Shown here in pieces: positions 56,166 to 64,000 of a stretch of 64,000 nucleotides of DNA. This DNA is from Haemonchus contortus (Eukaryota > Nematoda > Chromadorea > Rhabditida > Trichostrongylidae). Numbering within the stretch: the first letter of the stretch is position 1; the number at the start of each line of letters is the position of its first letter. Position numbers and translations under genes: made by a program. The DNA is taken from assembly GCA_000469685.2 (NCBI GenBank), contig LS997567.1, positions 10,079,690 to 10,143,689 of the forward strand. Reading direction: 5' to 3'. The notes under the pieces are model-generated. The model saw nothing but the letters and a program-made list of their open reading frames with translations, was not told where the DNA came from and did no database searches.

Positions 56166-57119
56166 TCAGCTAAATAATGTGAAGGTAGCAGTAGACCAGA
56201 GGCGCCGGTAACTGGGAAATCGCAGGGGCGTTATCTTCCACAGGGGTAAATCCAGACCACAAATATGTATATGTGGCCATTCTTCACGAATTGCGGAAGT
56301 TTGGGTAGGATGTCTTACCACATCCCCATATTGTCCGGACATGACATCATCAGGCTGTCACTTGTTCAGGTTCCTTCAGAATCCTTCGAATGGAACATCG
56401 TTCAGTCCGCCGGAGGACTGCAATAAACACCTGAGATGCCTTCCCGTTTCCAAGTCTAGAACCTTCTATGAGAGTGGGATAATGATTTTACAGGAAGATG
56501 ACAAACCATTACTGAACAAAATGGAGAATATATTGCTTGATGAATGAATTTGTTCTTATAGAAACTTTCGTCCAAATTCGGCTGGAAAATTGGCGGAAAC
56601 TTTTTGGACAGCCCATCAAAATTGTATTCAGATAAGTTGCGAAAGCCTCACAGATTTTTTGAAGGAGTTTGAGAGAAAGTAATGCTATGCCCTGCCATTC
56701 TCTCTGAAGGAGAGGTGTCCAACGCGAAGGAAGTGTACAGAGCTGAGAGTAAACGTATATTTCTCACTACAAGCGGCGAAGAAGTGTCAGATTGCTCCTC
56801 GTAGCCGGCTTCTCATCTGTGATGGTCTGGGCTGGAATACGTGCCATCAGAGCAAAATAGCACATTTTTGTCTAAAAATGATAAAAAATTATCAGAACAC
56901 CTTTATGAGGGCATTTCGAGGTAGGTGCCTTTCGAGGTCAAAGGTTACTCCAGCGATACGATTTGGAAGCACTCGCGTACTTGGTCACGATTCGAAAAGA
57001 TTAGGACTAGTGCTAAGATGCTCGCAATTTGATCCCTGCTTCAATTGGCTTCGAATTTCCTGGCCCGCAGTAAAATGAGTTCGTGGGTAATGTATATTAA
57101 AAGGGAGAACCTGCGCTTC

Positions 57120-57335
57120 AAATCACACCATTGTTGCTGCTTCTAAGGAATTTTTGAGAAAAGCTCAGGCTGGAATTCCTCGAGAAATTCTGCGTGTCGC
57201 TGTCATGAGTGGCCGAAGAATCTTTGAGCTGAGATTAGTACAGGTGACGATCATCTCGGGTGACCGTGCGTTCATCCTGTTGATACGACGCGTAGCAAAT
57301 AGCTCACATAAATTCACCTTGCGTTAGTAGAATCG
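57120..57335 (+). pseudogene. maT-like transposase C-terminus
   Basis: The frame reads ASKEFLRKAQAGIPREILRV, AVMSGRRIFELRLVQ and VTIISGDRAFIL. The helical piece resembles the end of maT/Tc1 transposases (usual form K-x-x-x-x-x-x-W-x-x-I-P-x-x-x-L-R-x-x-V-x-x-W-R-x-R-L). It is the best-preserved coding piece of the three copies and fixes their coding strand. Confidence 0.55.
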
Positions 57336-57630
57336 TGGTTTTTGCGCAACAATAATTTTGTTACTATAGTTATGGCGCACACTGTATAGTTAAGCATGGT
57401 ATAAATGCCGTTTTATGCCTAATAGCATCGTGAGTGAGTAACGTTTATTCTTGTTAGTCACCCTCAGAGTAATGGCCTACGCCTCAGAGACTATTAGCCA
57501 CTTTAGCCGTTTGTAATTATACTCGTTGCACCGAATATGTTCTCGGAAGCTGGTTTGTGCGGAGTTTTCTTTCAATTCGAAGAGCTGTATTTTAGGTGGG
57601 ATGTGAAAACTCCTTTACACATTTTAACAG

Positions 57631-57690
57631 GCAGTTGCGATAACAAAAACTTGTGAATGGCTTTGGAGAGAAATGGACTCAATTGCGGAA
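57631..57690 (+). CDS. Possible small exon
   Basis: 60 bp between acceptor ATTTTAACAG and donor GCGGAA/GTAAGA, open in phase 0 for 20 codons (AVAITKTCEWLWREMDSIAE). Phase does not fit the next candidate exon at 58517 directly, so another exon would be needed. Weak on its own. Confidence 0.25.
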
Positions 57691-57879
57691 GTAAGAGAGG
57701 CTGCAGAAATAATTTGAGGCCCGAAGCATCTTAGTCATTTCTCCCCGGTTCTTTAATCATTCTGATTGAGAATGACGAATTTTGACGTATGGCTTTTCAT
57801 TCTTCAAATTGAACTCCATTTTGTAATGCATATGGGAGTGCTATCCTAAGATGGTAGGTAGGCAGTTAGACGTGACTGT

Positions 57880-58220
57880 CGAAGAGATCGGATAGAAGTC
57901 GTAGATGACCTTCTCCATTGCTCTTCTGGATGCAGTAATAGTTCCGTCAGGACGACGAAGGAAAGTCGACTTGTTCTTATAATTGACAAGCTCTGGCGGG
58001 CTTTGCGAATGCTCTTCCCAGCCTCGACGACCTCAGTCAGATGCTACTCTTCTCTCTTTCAGATCTTCCTTTATTGCTTTTCCGTATAGCTTTGCAAGTT
58101 CGAATGTTAGCTGGTTATTGCCTGCAGCTCACTCGATTCTACTCTGGCTTATCAGCTCAAGAATCTTCGAAGAGAGGAGAGGTGCGATAGAGGCGAAGTA
58201 CTAGTCCCAGTTGTTAGGAG
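57880..58220 (-). pseudogene. RTE-like fragment (endonuclease-RT linker)
   Basis: The minus strand shows KLYGKAIKEDLKERRVASD, then STFLRRPDGTITASRRAMEK and VIYDFY. This matches the linker that precedes the reverse transcriptase in hookworm RTE-like elements. A stop interrupts it. The same linker, plus strand, is at 60380-60890. Confidence 0.65.
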
Positions 58221-58516
58221 TTTTACGAGGAAACATAGAAATTTTGGCTTCCATCTTGCCTCGCAATGAGCGGCGCGGCCCTGTTTTGAGAAGAAAACAG
58301 AATAACTAGTAATAAGTCTCAGGGGAGCATTTCAACCTTAATACAAAGGAGAAGGGCATTAGTCAGCCAATCTGACTGGTAACCAGTAAAGCTCGAACTG
58401 TAACATTAGTGAGCGTTTTGACTGTCACTAGTAAAAATTGATACGTAACATTCGAACAGTAAAGGCTGAGAAGTAAACGTTATTTCAAAGGTTATCTATC
58501 ACTATGTCATCAATAG

Positions 58517-58571
58517 GGAGCTAAATATGAACGCTCCAAAGGAGATCAATCTCATACGCTCTCTTTACCAA
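58517..58571 (+). CDS. Candidate penultimate exon of a plus-strand gene
   Basis: 55 bp between acceptor GTCATCAATAG and a strong donor TACCAA/GTGAGT. It needs two bases from an earlier exon, then 18 open codons (ELNMNAPKEINLIRSLYQ), ending in phase 0. The following exon starts in phase 0. Upstream exons were not found. I do not recognise the protein. Confidence 0.4.
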
Positions 58572-58850
58572 GTGAGTCTTGAAACAATCAAGCGAACTAC
58601 AGCTAGTTTGAGCGGATCTTCCCTGAAACGGTCAGTTATTGTATTAGTGATATCCAGTGATATTCATGAACCGTTCACATGTATATACTTTCGGGTTCAG
58701 TCAGAACTGTACATAGCAATCGCTTTTATTGTCTAGATGGGTTCAAATTGTTAGCGTACGGCACCGGTCGTCGACGAGTACAAAATACCATACCACCGAC
58801 TACCGTTATCTTTCACTGGTAATTGAACTTCTCTTCATTTCCGAAATCAG

Positions 58851-58979
58851 GAGCGATCGGACGCCGCTCGGTTGGAAGAATTGAAAACCCAAGAAAGAAA
58901 TGCTCAGGATTTGGTGCTTCATCCTTCTGACACCTGTCCTTCAACGCCCAACACCTGCAAAAGAAGTGTTCCGACCTGA
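58851..58979 (+). CDS. Candidate terminal exon of a plus-strand gene
   Basis: Acceptor CATTTCCGAAATCAG, then 42 codons and TGA (58977-58979). The peptide starts with a charged helix-like stretch (ERSDAARLEELKTQERNAQD) and ends Cys/Pro/Thr-rich. AATAAA lies 90 bp beyond the stop (59069-59074). The phase matches the exon at 58517-58571. Confidence 0.4.
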   Translation, partial: ERSDAARLEELKTQERNAQDLVLHPSDTCPSTPNTCKRSVPT

Positions 58980-59068
58980 GGTCCAATAGGCCCCCTACTT
59001 CACTGAGTCAGTGAGTATAAAAGTAATGATCAAGGTGCGTGATACGCTAGGATTAACGGATTAAAACT

Positions 59069-59074
59069 AATAAA
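59069..59074 (+). promoter_or_regulatory. Possible polyadenylation signal
   Basis: AATAAA, 90 bp after the stop of the candidate terminal exon. Such hexamers are common in AT-rich DNA, so this is supportive only. Confidence 0.3.
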
Positions 59075-59079
59075 AAGTG

Positions 59080-60379
59080 AGATGTGCTAGGCAGACCGGA
59101 TTACCATGCTGTCCTCATAGATACGAAACCGTATGACACAAGAGTCGAACTTGGCTGTAATGATTGCCGAGATTTGGGGAGTTTTTCGAAATGCCAAGGT
59201 TTCCAGAAACATGCTACAATACTTGCATCTGGACACCTGATGACAACTGGAATCTATGAGTTTGAGACTTTCAACAGAGATGTTTCCGAGATATCTGTAA
59301 TGAAGTCGAGTAATTTACCGCCTACCATTATATTATTAATTACCGCCTATAGGAGCACACCTATGTACGTTGAAGCGTTGAAGAGGTTAGCAGAGAAGAA
59401 ATTTGCTCGCTTATATTAGGGATTCATGGTGTAGCCAACCTTGAGCGAATTACTTCCATTTTCAGTTTTTTTTCCTTCCAGCTAAGGGCGATGCTACAGA
59501 CGTCACCGTTTCTGCGACTTTGTGAGGGGACTAACGACAAAGATACTAATGATAGATTTCACGAAGCCAGCTAATTTTATGAAGGTGGTGGCCATTTCTT
59601 CATAGGTTAAAGAAATTCCGAAATTATTTCGTTTCACAAAATTTCAGGTATATTCCACTCAGTTGAGAGAAAGTATAAAGAAGCAAAATTAACATATTAC
59701 ACTTACGCGGGTTGACAACGCTAACTACAGATAATGCTCAGAGTGTCATGAAGTTTCGAAAGTCTCCTATAACAGAGCTCTTTAATTGAATCGAAGGCTT
59801 AGCTCACGGTAATTTCCAGCTACCTTTTAAAGTTCAGAGGCGGTGGAGAATAGTGCGTCGCTGGCTGAGAAAGCGAGCAAGTCCGCAGATATTGTGAAAT
59901 ATAATGCCTCTTCAAAGTAGTCAAAATAAGGAGCTGAACGAAATTATCATAATGGGGCTGGTATGAAAGAGTTATACGGACCAGTTTTGGTGGTGTGAAA
60001 GGTGGCTACAGTAAACCAGAGATGCCGTGAATTACCTTACGCTGCCGCCATGAGTCACGACTGGCACCTTGAATTCCCAACATACGTGCTTTTTTTTCGC
60101 CCAACGATCTACCACCTCAACGTGGTGGGAGGGTGGCGTTTAGGCTTGTAGAGGTGTCCGATTTTATAAAAGTACTGGTTTATGTAACAGTAAATGTTGT
60201 TTCTGTTTCTTTCTAAATCTTAGTATTTTGTCAAATGCTCTAACGCAAAGCTTTTCAGTCATGCGGTAGATTACTTGACCGACTTGCACCGTCGCGTTTG
60301 AAGCGATCCCTCATCACCGCGCATAGAGCTCGAAGCATGTTGTATACGGCAGAGATGTTCTGAATGACGTCTTGTCTCT
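59080..60379. other. Unassigned region
   Basis: A 111-codon plus frame (59084-59419) has no recognised motif. Near 60104-60145 a small hairpin (CCACCTCAACGTGGTGG) is visible. No repeat boundaries found. Confidence 0.3.
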
Positions 60380-60890
60380 ATATGACTGGCAGGTCTTGAA
60401 TGACCCGACCGAAGACTGCGACGCTTTGGTTCGGGGTCTCCTCACTTGTGCTGGACAGGCCAAGCTTCCTCGAGTGGATACCTCTGCTCGCATTTCAGAT
60501 GCGACCAAGGATCTTCTCAGGAGAAGAAGGAACTTGAGGCTTGACCAGAATGTCGTACACCTTGGAGGGCTGCAAGCGAGTAAGGCGAGACCTTCAGCTA
60601 TAAGGGAGGGGAAACTACTGGAGGAAGCCTTGAACAGAACCAGCCTGAGAAGATGCCATCGGGATCTCCAGAACCACAGTTTTCCACTCTCGTGTTTGAA
60701 AAAGGAGGACGGAACAATAACAACGTCGAGATTCGAGATTTAAGAAGTTGCTCGGAGGTTTTATACCAACCTGTACCGTCCACGACACACACGACACACG
60801 TGCGAAAACCAAAAATCCCCTTTGGCGGACTAGCACCTCTGATCCTTCCTTCGGAGCTCGAGAACTGGATAAAACTGAATTCGATTCAGA
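60380..60890 (+). pseudogene. RTE-like fragment, linker and start of RT
   Basis: A 123-codon frame shows LNDPTEDCDALVRGLLTCAG, KDLLRRRRNLRLDQN, RTSLRRCHRDLQNHSFPLSC and LKKEDGTITTSRFEI. After a frame change come VLYQPVPS and FGGLAPLILPSELENWIKL, i.e. the transition to the RT domain. 5'- and 3'-truncated. Confidence 0.7.
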
Positions 60891-60944
60891 AAAATTTGAA
60901 GAAAAATCGGATTCCTTCGCGATTTTGCTTTTTGAATATAATAG

Positions 60945-61236
60945 GGGGAAATGGCACAGTAGCAAGTGTCGCTTCCCGAAAACGTTCGGACGGATAGGGT
61001 ATCGGATCCTCATAGATTATTGGCAACTTAACCCTGTCTTCCATCCCTCAGGAGTCGACCAAATGGTAGCAGACTCGTCTGGTAAAATAAAAGCACCTAT
61101 CTATACATCGACTAAGCTCCGCAAATATGTAGTTCTGCCACATAGGCGTTAAACGCCACCACGATTCTGAGCGGAAGTCGATTGCGTGGCGCATCCCAGG
61201 AACGGGATTGGTAAGTGTCAAGGACTTGGTACTTGC
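60945..61236 (+). mobile_element. tRNA-derived SINE, copy 2, diverged
   Basis: Body blocks CTTCCATCCCTCAGGAGTCG, CAGACTCGTCTGG, ACGATTCTGAGCGGAAGTCG and GGCGCATCCCAGG-like sequence match copy 1 at 31241-31550. The A box is recognisable (TGGCACAGTAGC, 60952-60963); the B box is degraded. Confidence 0.65.
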
Positions 61237-61589
61237 CTGTGTGAGAATTGCGAAGCAACGTGTAAGTCTAGAAGCTATGATGACTATAAATCTTGCTTGG
61301 CATTCCATGATGTCGCCCATTTCAGAGGAAAATCTTTGAAAAGAATTCTGTACGAATTCTACTCAATAGTACAGGACCGATACGTTTGAAAAGCTAGGCG
61401 GTCTAACTTCCATGACAATAACTATCCTCTCAAACAGCTGCACTGGTACTCAGCTCACCCATGAAAAAAGTAACGCTTGATAGGGTATGGAGGGGTCCCA
61501 TCAACGGGAACACTATGCTCAAAGCATTCAACTGGCATTTTTTCATATACTCAAATGTTGTCGTGCCCCACATCCTTCTAAACACAATT
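61237..61589. other. Unassigned spacer
   Basis: No feature recognised. Confidence 0.3.
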
Positions 61590-62830
61590 AATTAAGAAGT
61601 TCAGCTCATTTTGCAGTGGGCACAACAGCTGGCAGTGAATTATGACAGAGTTCTCCACTCCTATTTGTAATGCTGCACCCAACTTCGTCTATACTGCATC
61701 CTACTTCGTAATATTCCCATTCCGTACAGTTTGCAGTGAGATTCGAATTCGTGAACCCTATTTTGTGAACTTTGCAACCAATTTCGCGAATATTTCATTC
61801 AGTTTCGTGAAATTGGAAGTAAACTTTTTACATGTACTTTTATATATCCCTTTATTTGAATTTACTTTAGTTTTATTTTTTACTCAATTCATATTACATA
61901 TATTCATATTATATTACAAAATTTCAACAACTTCACTTATAAAGTAAACATCTTCACTTATAAAGTAAACATTTTGAAACTTCTCTGAGGTACCTGTACC
62001 GCTAATATATTGCTAATCAATGATCACTTCTTAACTGAAACAACAAGTGATAAAGCATGTTCCTGAGGAATGCACGACAATTATTGCAGTACAAGGTTAC
62101 AATATTTGCCCAGGATCCACCAGTTTCAGCAAATGCCATTCGTTCTTACATTTCGGCGTTCTACATATTATTTCCACTGTGAAAGCATGTTCTCTATGAG
62201 ACTTATAAGTGGCGAGTAGGGTGGAGGAACGGACAAGCGGCCAACATTGTTTTCAATCTGAACTCTCACTTGCTGAACTTAGTGGAATCGGACATTTTTC
62301 ATCAAAGACAGTGCTCATCGAAGAAGTGGCAAAAGTGTTTTGTGTTGAAGGCAGCAGCTTTCAGTGCAAGATGTATCGCTCACTGACTTTTCATGACACA
62401 GCTGACGAATATGTTTCTTGGACAAAGCCCTGGTTTGCAATGCTACTAATTGACCTCGTCTCTCGCGCTTGGCGACTTGTGCCCAACCTCGTCATTGTAA
62501 AGATGTAAGTTTAGACTGAGTAAAGGATCCTATGGATGTATCGGGGTATGGATATATTGCCTCGATTTACGAAATTTGATGCAAAATTCAAGAAATCGAT
62601 TGCAAAGTTTACGGCACTGCTTCACAAATACGAACTGATTGCAAAACTCAATAAATAGATTGGAAAAAATTACGGAATCGGTTAGAATATGTACGAGATT
62701 GAAGGGGAACACTGTGAAATTATTAGCACTTTATACAAAATGGACTACAACGTCAGCGAATTGGGTTGGAAAACAGTGCAGTAATGAGTGAACAAAGGCA
62801 TTAGTGAACTTCAACCGTGTTAGCTCTCCT
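61590..62830. mobile_element. Foldback-like element with short tandem repeats in both arms
   Basis: Between 61636 and 61830 imperfect ~20-25-bp units occur (AACTTTGCAACCAATTTCGC, AATATTTCATTCAGTTTCGTG). Between 62555 and 62800 the inverted form recurs (GATTTACGAAATTTGATGCA, AAGAAATCGATTGCAAAG). Outer ends share CTCATTTTGCAGTG and its near-complement TGCAGTAATGAG. The middle holds a 99-codon plus frame (62209-62508) of unknown identity. Confidence 0.45.
62209..62508 (+). CDS. Unidentified 99-codon open frame inside the foldback-like element
   Basis: The frame (for example VFCVEGSSFQCKMYRSLTF, then AMLLIDLVSRAW) has no known motif and starts at a non-ATG codon. Being centred between the repeat arms, it could be a passenger gene fragment; a chance frame is equally possible. 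Confidence 0.2.
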   Translation: MASRVEERTSGQHCFQSELSLAELSGIGHFSSKTVLIEEVAKVFCVEGSSFQCKMYRSLTFHDTADEYVSWTKPWFAMLLIDLVSRAWRLVPNLVIVKM

Positions 62831-63074
62831 AGAAGTCAATTATGGGAAGAAAAGAGTGTGGAAAAGTGCTCTAAAAGATGTTTCATTAACTTCGCCAGAG
62901 CAGAGCAGAAAATAAATCTGGCCCTTCCTGTTTCCATGACGACGGAGCGCAACCCGAACTGGACAACACATGAGAATTTCCATGTGCGGCTTTCTATGAA
63001 CCTCGGCATACTAAGTATTACTGGGTTTATTGTCCTCTTGAACTCTTCTTGAGGCTTGTATATAAGCTTTATTA

Positions 63075-63110
63075 GGCTCAAGTTTCGGCGGGATCGCCTT
63101 CTTAAGAGCC
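63075..63110 (-). ncRNA. Degenerate hammerhead-like hairpin
   Basis: The minus strand reads GGCTC, CTTAAGAAGGCG, loop ATCC, CGCCGAAAC, then GAGCC. Compared with the hammerhead core CTGANGA...GAAA, the essential G of CTGA is T. Stem GGCG/CGCC is intact and the outer GGCTC/GAGCC also pair. It lies about 210 bp downstream of the GIY-YIG fragment, the same relative place as the motif at 48627-48652. Confidence 0.35.
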
Positions 63111-63322
63111 TGAAAGGAAGTAGCGATCTGTGACAATCCGATCGAACGTCCCCACCAACCCACCAAAGTTCGACACCTCTAGGCTATGCAGGTAATCGAA
63201 GGGAGAACCCCTCACCTTGTAGCTTTGTGGATCCTTTGATACCTCCCAGCGAAAGATGGATCCAACTTGCCAGTGAAAGCTAGGCTATGTCCTCATTCAA
63301 AGCCTTTGTGGGAAGGTCAACC

Positions 63323-63800
63323 TTATATGAGGTTGTAGCTCCCGCGTGATTGCGGAACATTCTTCCCTACGATTCGTTTTTGGATTGGTGACCTGTAACG
63401 AAATGCCTCAGTAATTTTACATGCGCACAAGTGCGACTCCTGTGCCACGACCTCCACGGTCATATCAGAAAAGCCTCCGTTATACTTTTGAATTCGGTTA
63501 CTACCTAACGCAGTAAACTCTTTATGCCTCATACCATTCAGATGCTCCTTAACAGCCACGTGGAGTGGTCTCGCCGCTTCGTCAGTATACTTGTCACCAC
63601 AATCACGACAAGTAGTTTTGTAGAACACCCCAGATATGTTACAATCACCCTCCCTGCCAGCTGGACAGACCACACAGTTTGGATTGCACATAGGAGGTCG
63701 GATAGTTTATTCCGACCCAGGTGCTTCTTTCGAATAAAGGGTGGCACGTTTGCAATAGCAGCTGAATTTTCAGAACCTGATCTCTTGAAACGCTTTCTAA
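63323..63800 (-). pseudogene. GIY-YIG endonuclease of a second Penelope-like element
   Basis: Frame 63691-63323 contains CNPNCVVCPAGREGDC, GVFYKTTCRDCGDKY where the GIY strand is, then TDEAARPL in place of the usual YIGETGRPL, and ALGSNRIQKYNGGF. Upstream in another frame lies NVPPFIRKKHLGRNKLSDLL. So the fold is recognisable, but the YIG motif is destroyed and a frameshift precedes it. The RT part would lie beyond the sequence upstream of 63800 and is not in the window. Confidence 0.7.
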
Positions 63801-64000
63801 TGTAGATCACAGATCACAGAAATAAATTGTGGTAGAAAGAAATCTTTCCTTCAATTGAGGTACTACCATGTATGAGAATCAGTGTAGAAGCCAGGATCAT
63901 GTAGAAGTCCTACGTTTGGTAGAAAAATTGTAGCAGCCATTCGACCAAGGTATATCGCGTGCTCTTTCGCTCATCCTCTCCAAAGCGAATCTCCTCCTGG
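63801..64000. other. Window end, nothing recognised
   Basis: No feature supported. Confidence 0.4.

Larger units (their letters stand above)
54130..56545 (+). pseudogene. Mariner transposase, split by foldback copy 3
   Basis: Before the insertion: HHVHCRLLMFPTNRRRKNTV (N-terminal), LNVNECNLMDMSSCAIRCSD, QSAATNQ, and GGKIMLCCWWGWIEIVFCEL with LLQHNQTIT (ending about 54790). After it (from 56166): QLNNVKVAVDQRR, then RGVIFHRGKSRPQ where the catalytic HHDNARPH should be, SPYCPDMTSSGCHLFRFLQN, and SFSPPEDCNKHLR to about 56545. The interruption falls inside the conserved QTIT-x-x-x-Y-x-x-QL block. Frameshifts and the lost Asp show decay beyond the insertion. Confidence 0.85.
54018..56616 (+). mobile_element. 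Mariner transposon inside maT copy 3
   Basis: Ends TTGGGTTGTCCAGATAATTT and GAAACTTTTTGGACAGCCCA are inverted repeats. Without the foldback insertion it is about 1.24 kb, full mariner length. TA precedes the left end; the right target site is mutated. Confidence 0.85.
53591..57386 (+). mobile_element. maT/Tc1-superfamily transposon, copy 3, with two nested insertions
   Basis: Left end TACACCATAAATATGGCAAA (terminus shortened), right end AGTTATGGCGCACACTGTA. After removing the mariner (54018-56616), the flanks join to about 1.2 kb that aligns with copies 1 and 2 (for example AATTGTATTCAGATAAG after the mariner equals AATTGTATCCAGATAAG in copy 2). Confidence 0.8.

Noticed and set aside
61642..61947. 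101-codon hydrophobic plus frame
   Set aside because: Its first half translates the TTTCGTGAA short repeats and its second half an AT-rich tract.

Overview
The window is from a repeat-rich eukaryotic genome, most likely a parasitic nematode of the strongylid (hookworm-like) type; the species cannot be named from the sequence. This rests on three things. Exons are short, introns end in TTTNCAG-like acceptors, and one intron is only 44 bp. The transposon mix (Tc1, maT and mariner DNA elements, RTE/CR1-like and Penelope-like retroelements, a gag/env LTR element, Helitron-type repeats) is familiar from such nematodes. Almost every transposase and polymerase frame is broken. There is no bacterial gene organisation, rRNA, functional tRNA or CRISPR array.

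Host genes are a small minority. On the minus strand, six exons (28584 to 26420) join with canonical GT-AG boundaries and agreeing reading phases, although one donor is weak. Two large exons follow (22237 to 19833), joined across the 44-bp intron; they encode a Ser/Gln-rich, probably disordered protein with an LD-type motif. Phases allow all of these to be one gene whose introns have filled with MITEs, a microsatellite and palindromes. On the plus strand near 58.5-59.0 kb there are two candidate terminal exons of another gene. I could not name either protein.

Layout: 0.6-3.7 kb, gypsy-type LTR remnant (minus) with a Tc1 element inserted; 3.9-5.3 kb, foldback element 1; 6.1-7.3 kb, maT-like transposon copy 1; 7.3-9.0 kb, Helitron-like end and ~140-bp repeats; 11.0-11.6 kb, non-LTR reverse transcriptase end; 15.1-16.9 kb, mariner inside mariner; 19.8-28.6 kb, host gene(s); 28.1-29.6 kb, nested palindromes and a second Helitron-like element; 31.2-31.6 kb, tRNA-derived SINE; 31.8-41.0 kb, LTR retrotransposon with gag, env-like and retropepsin remnants but no recognisable polymerase, interrupted by foldback element 2, maT copy 2 and a MITE; 41.0-42.3 kb, another inverted-repeat element; 44.0-47.3 kb, CR1/jockey-like non-LTR element; 47.3-47.9 kb, Helitron 5' end; 48.3-51.4 kb, Penelope-like element folded into a large palindrome; 51.5-53.2 kb, segment bounded by a perfect 39-bp inverted repeat; 53.6-57.4 kb, three-level nest (foldback element 3 in mariner in maT copy 3); 57.9-61.2 kb, RTE fragments and a second SINE; 61.6-62.8 kb, foldback element with short tandem repeats; 63.1-63.8 kb, second Penelope-like endonuclease.

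Points most worth a second look: (1) a foldback family with 3-bp TNA target duplications, tRNA-like arms and an acidic reading frame shared by two copies; (2) hammerhead-ribozyme-like cores downstream of both Penelope-like GIY-YIG endonucleases; (3) an LTR element whose retropepsin lies after the env-like region and next to the 3' LTR; (4) the phase-consistent exon chain of an unidentified host gene.
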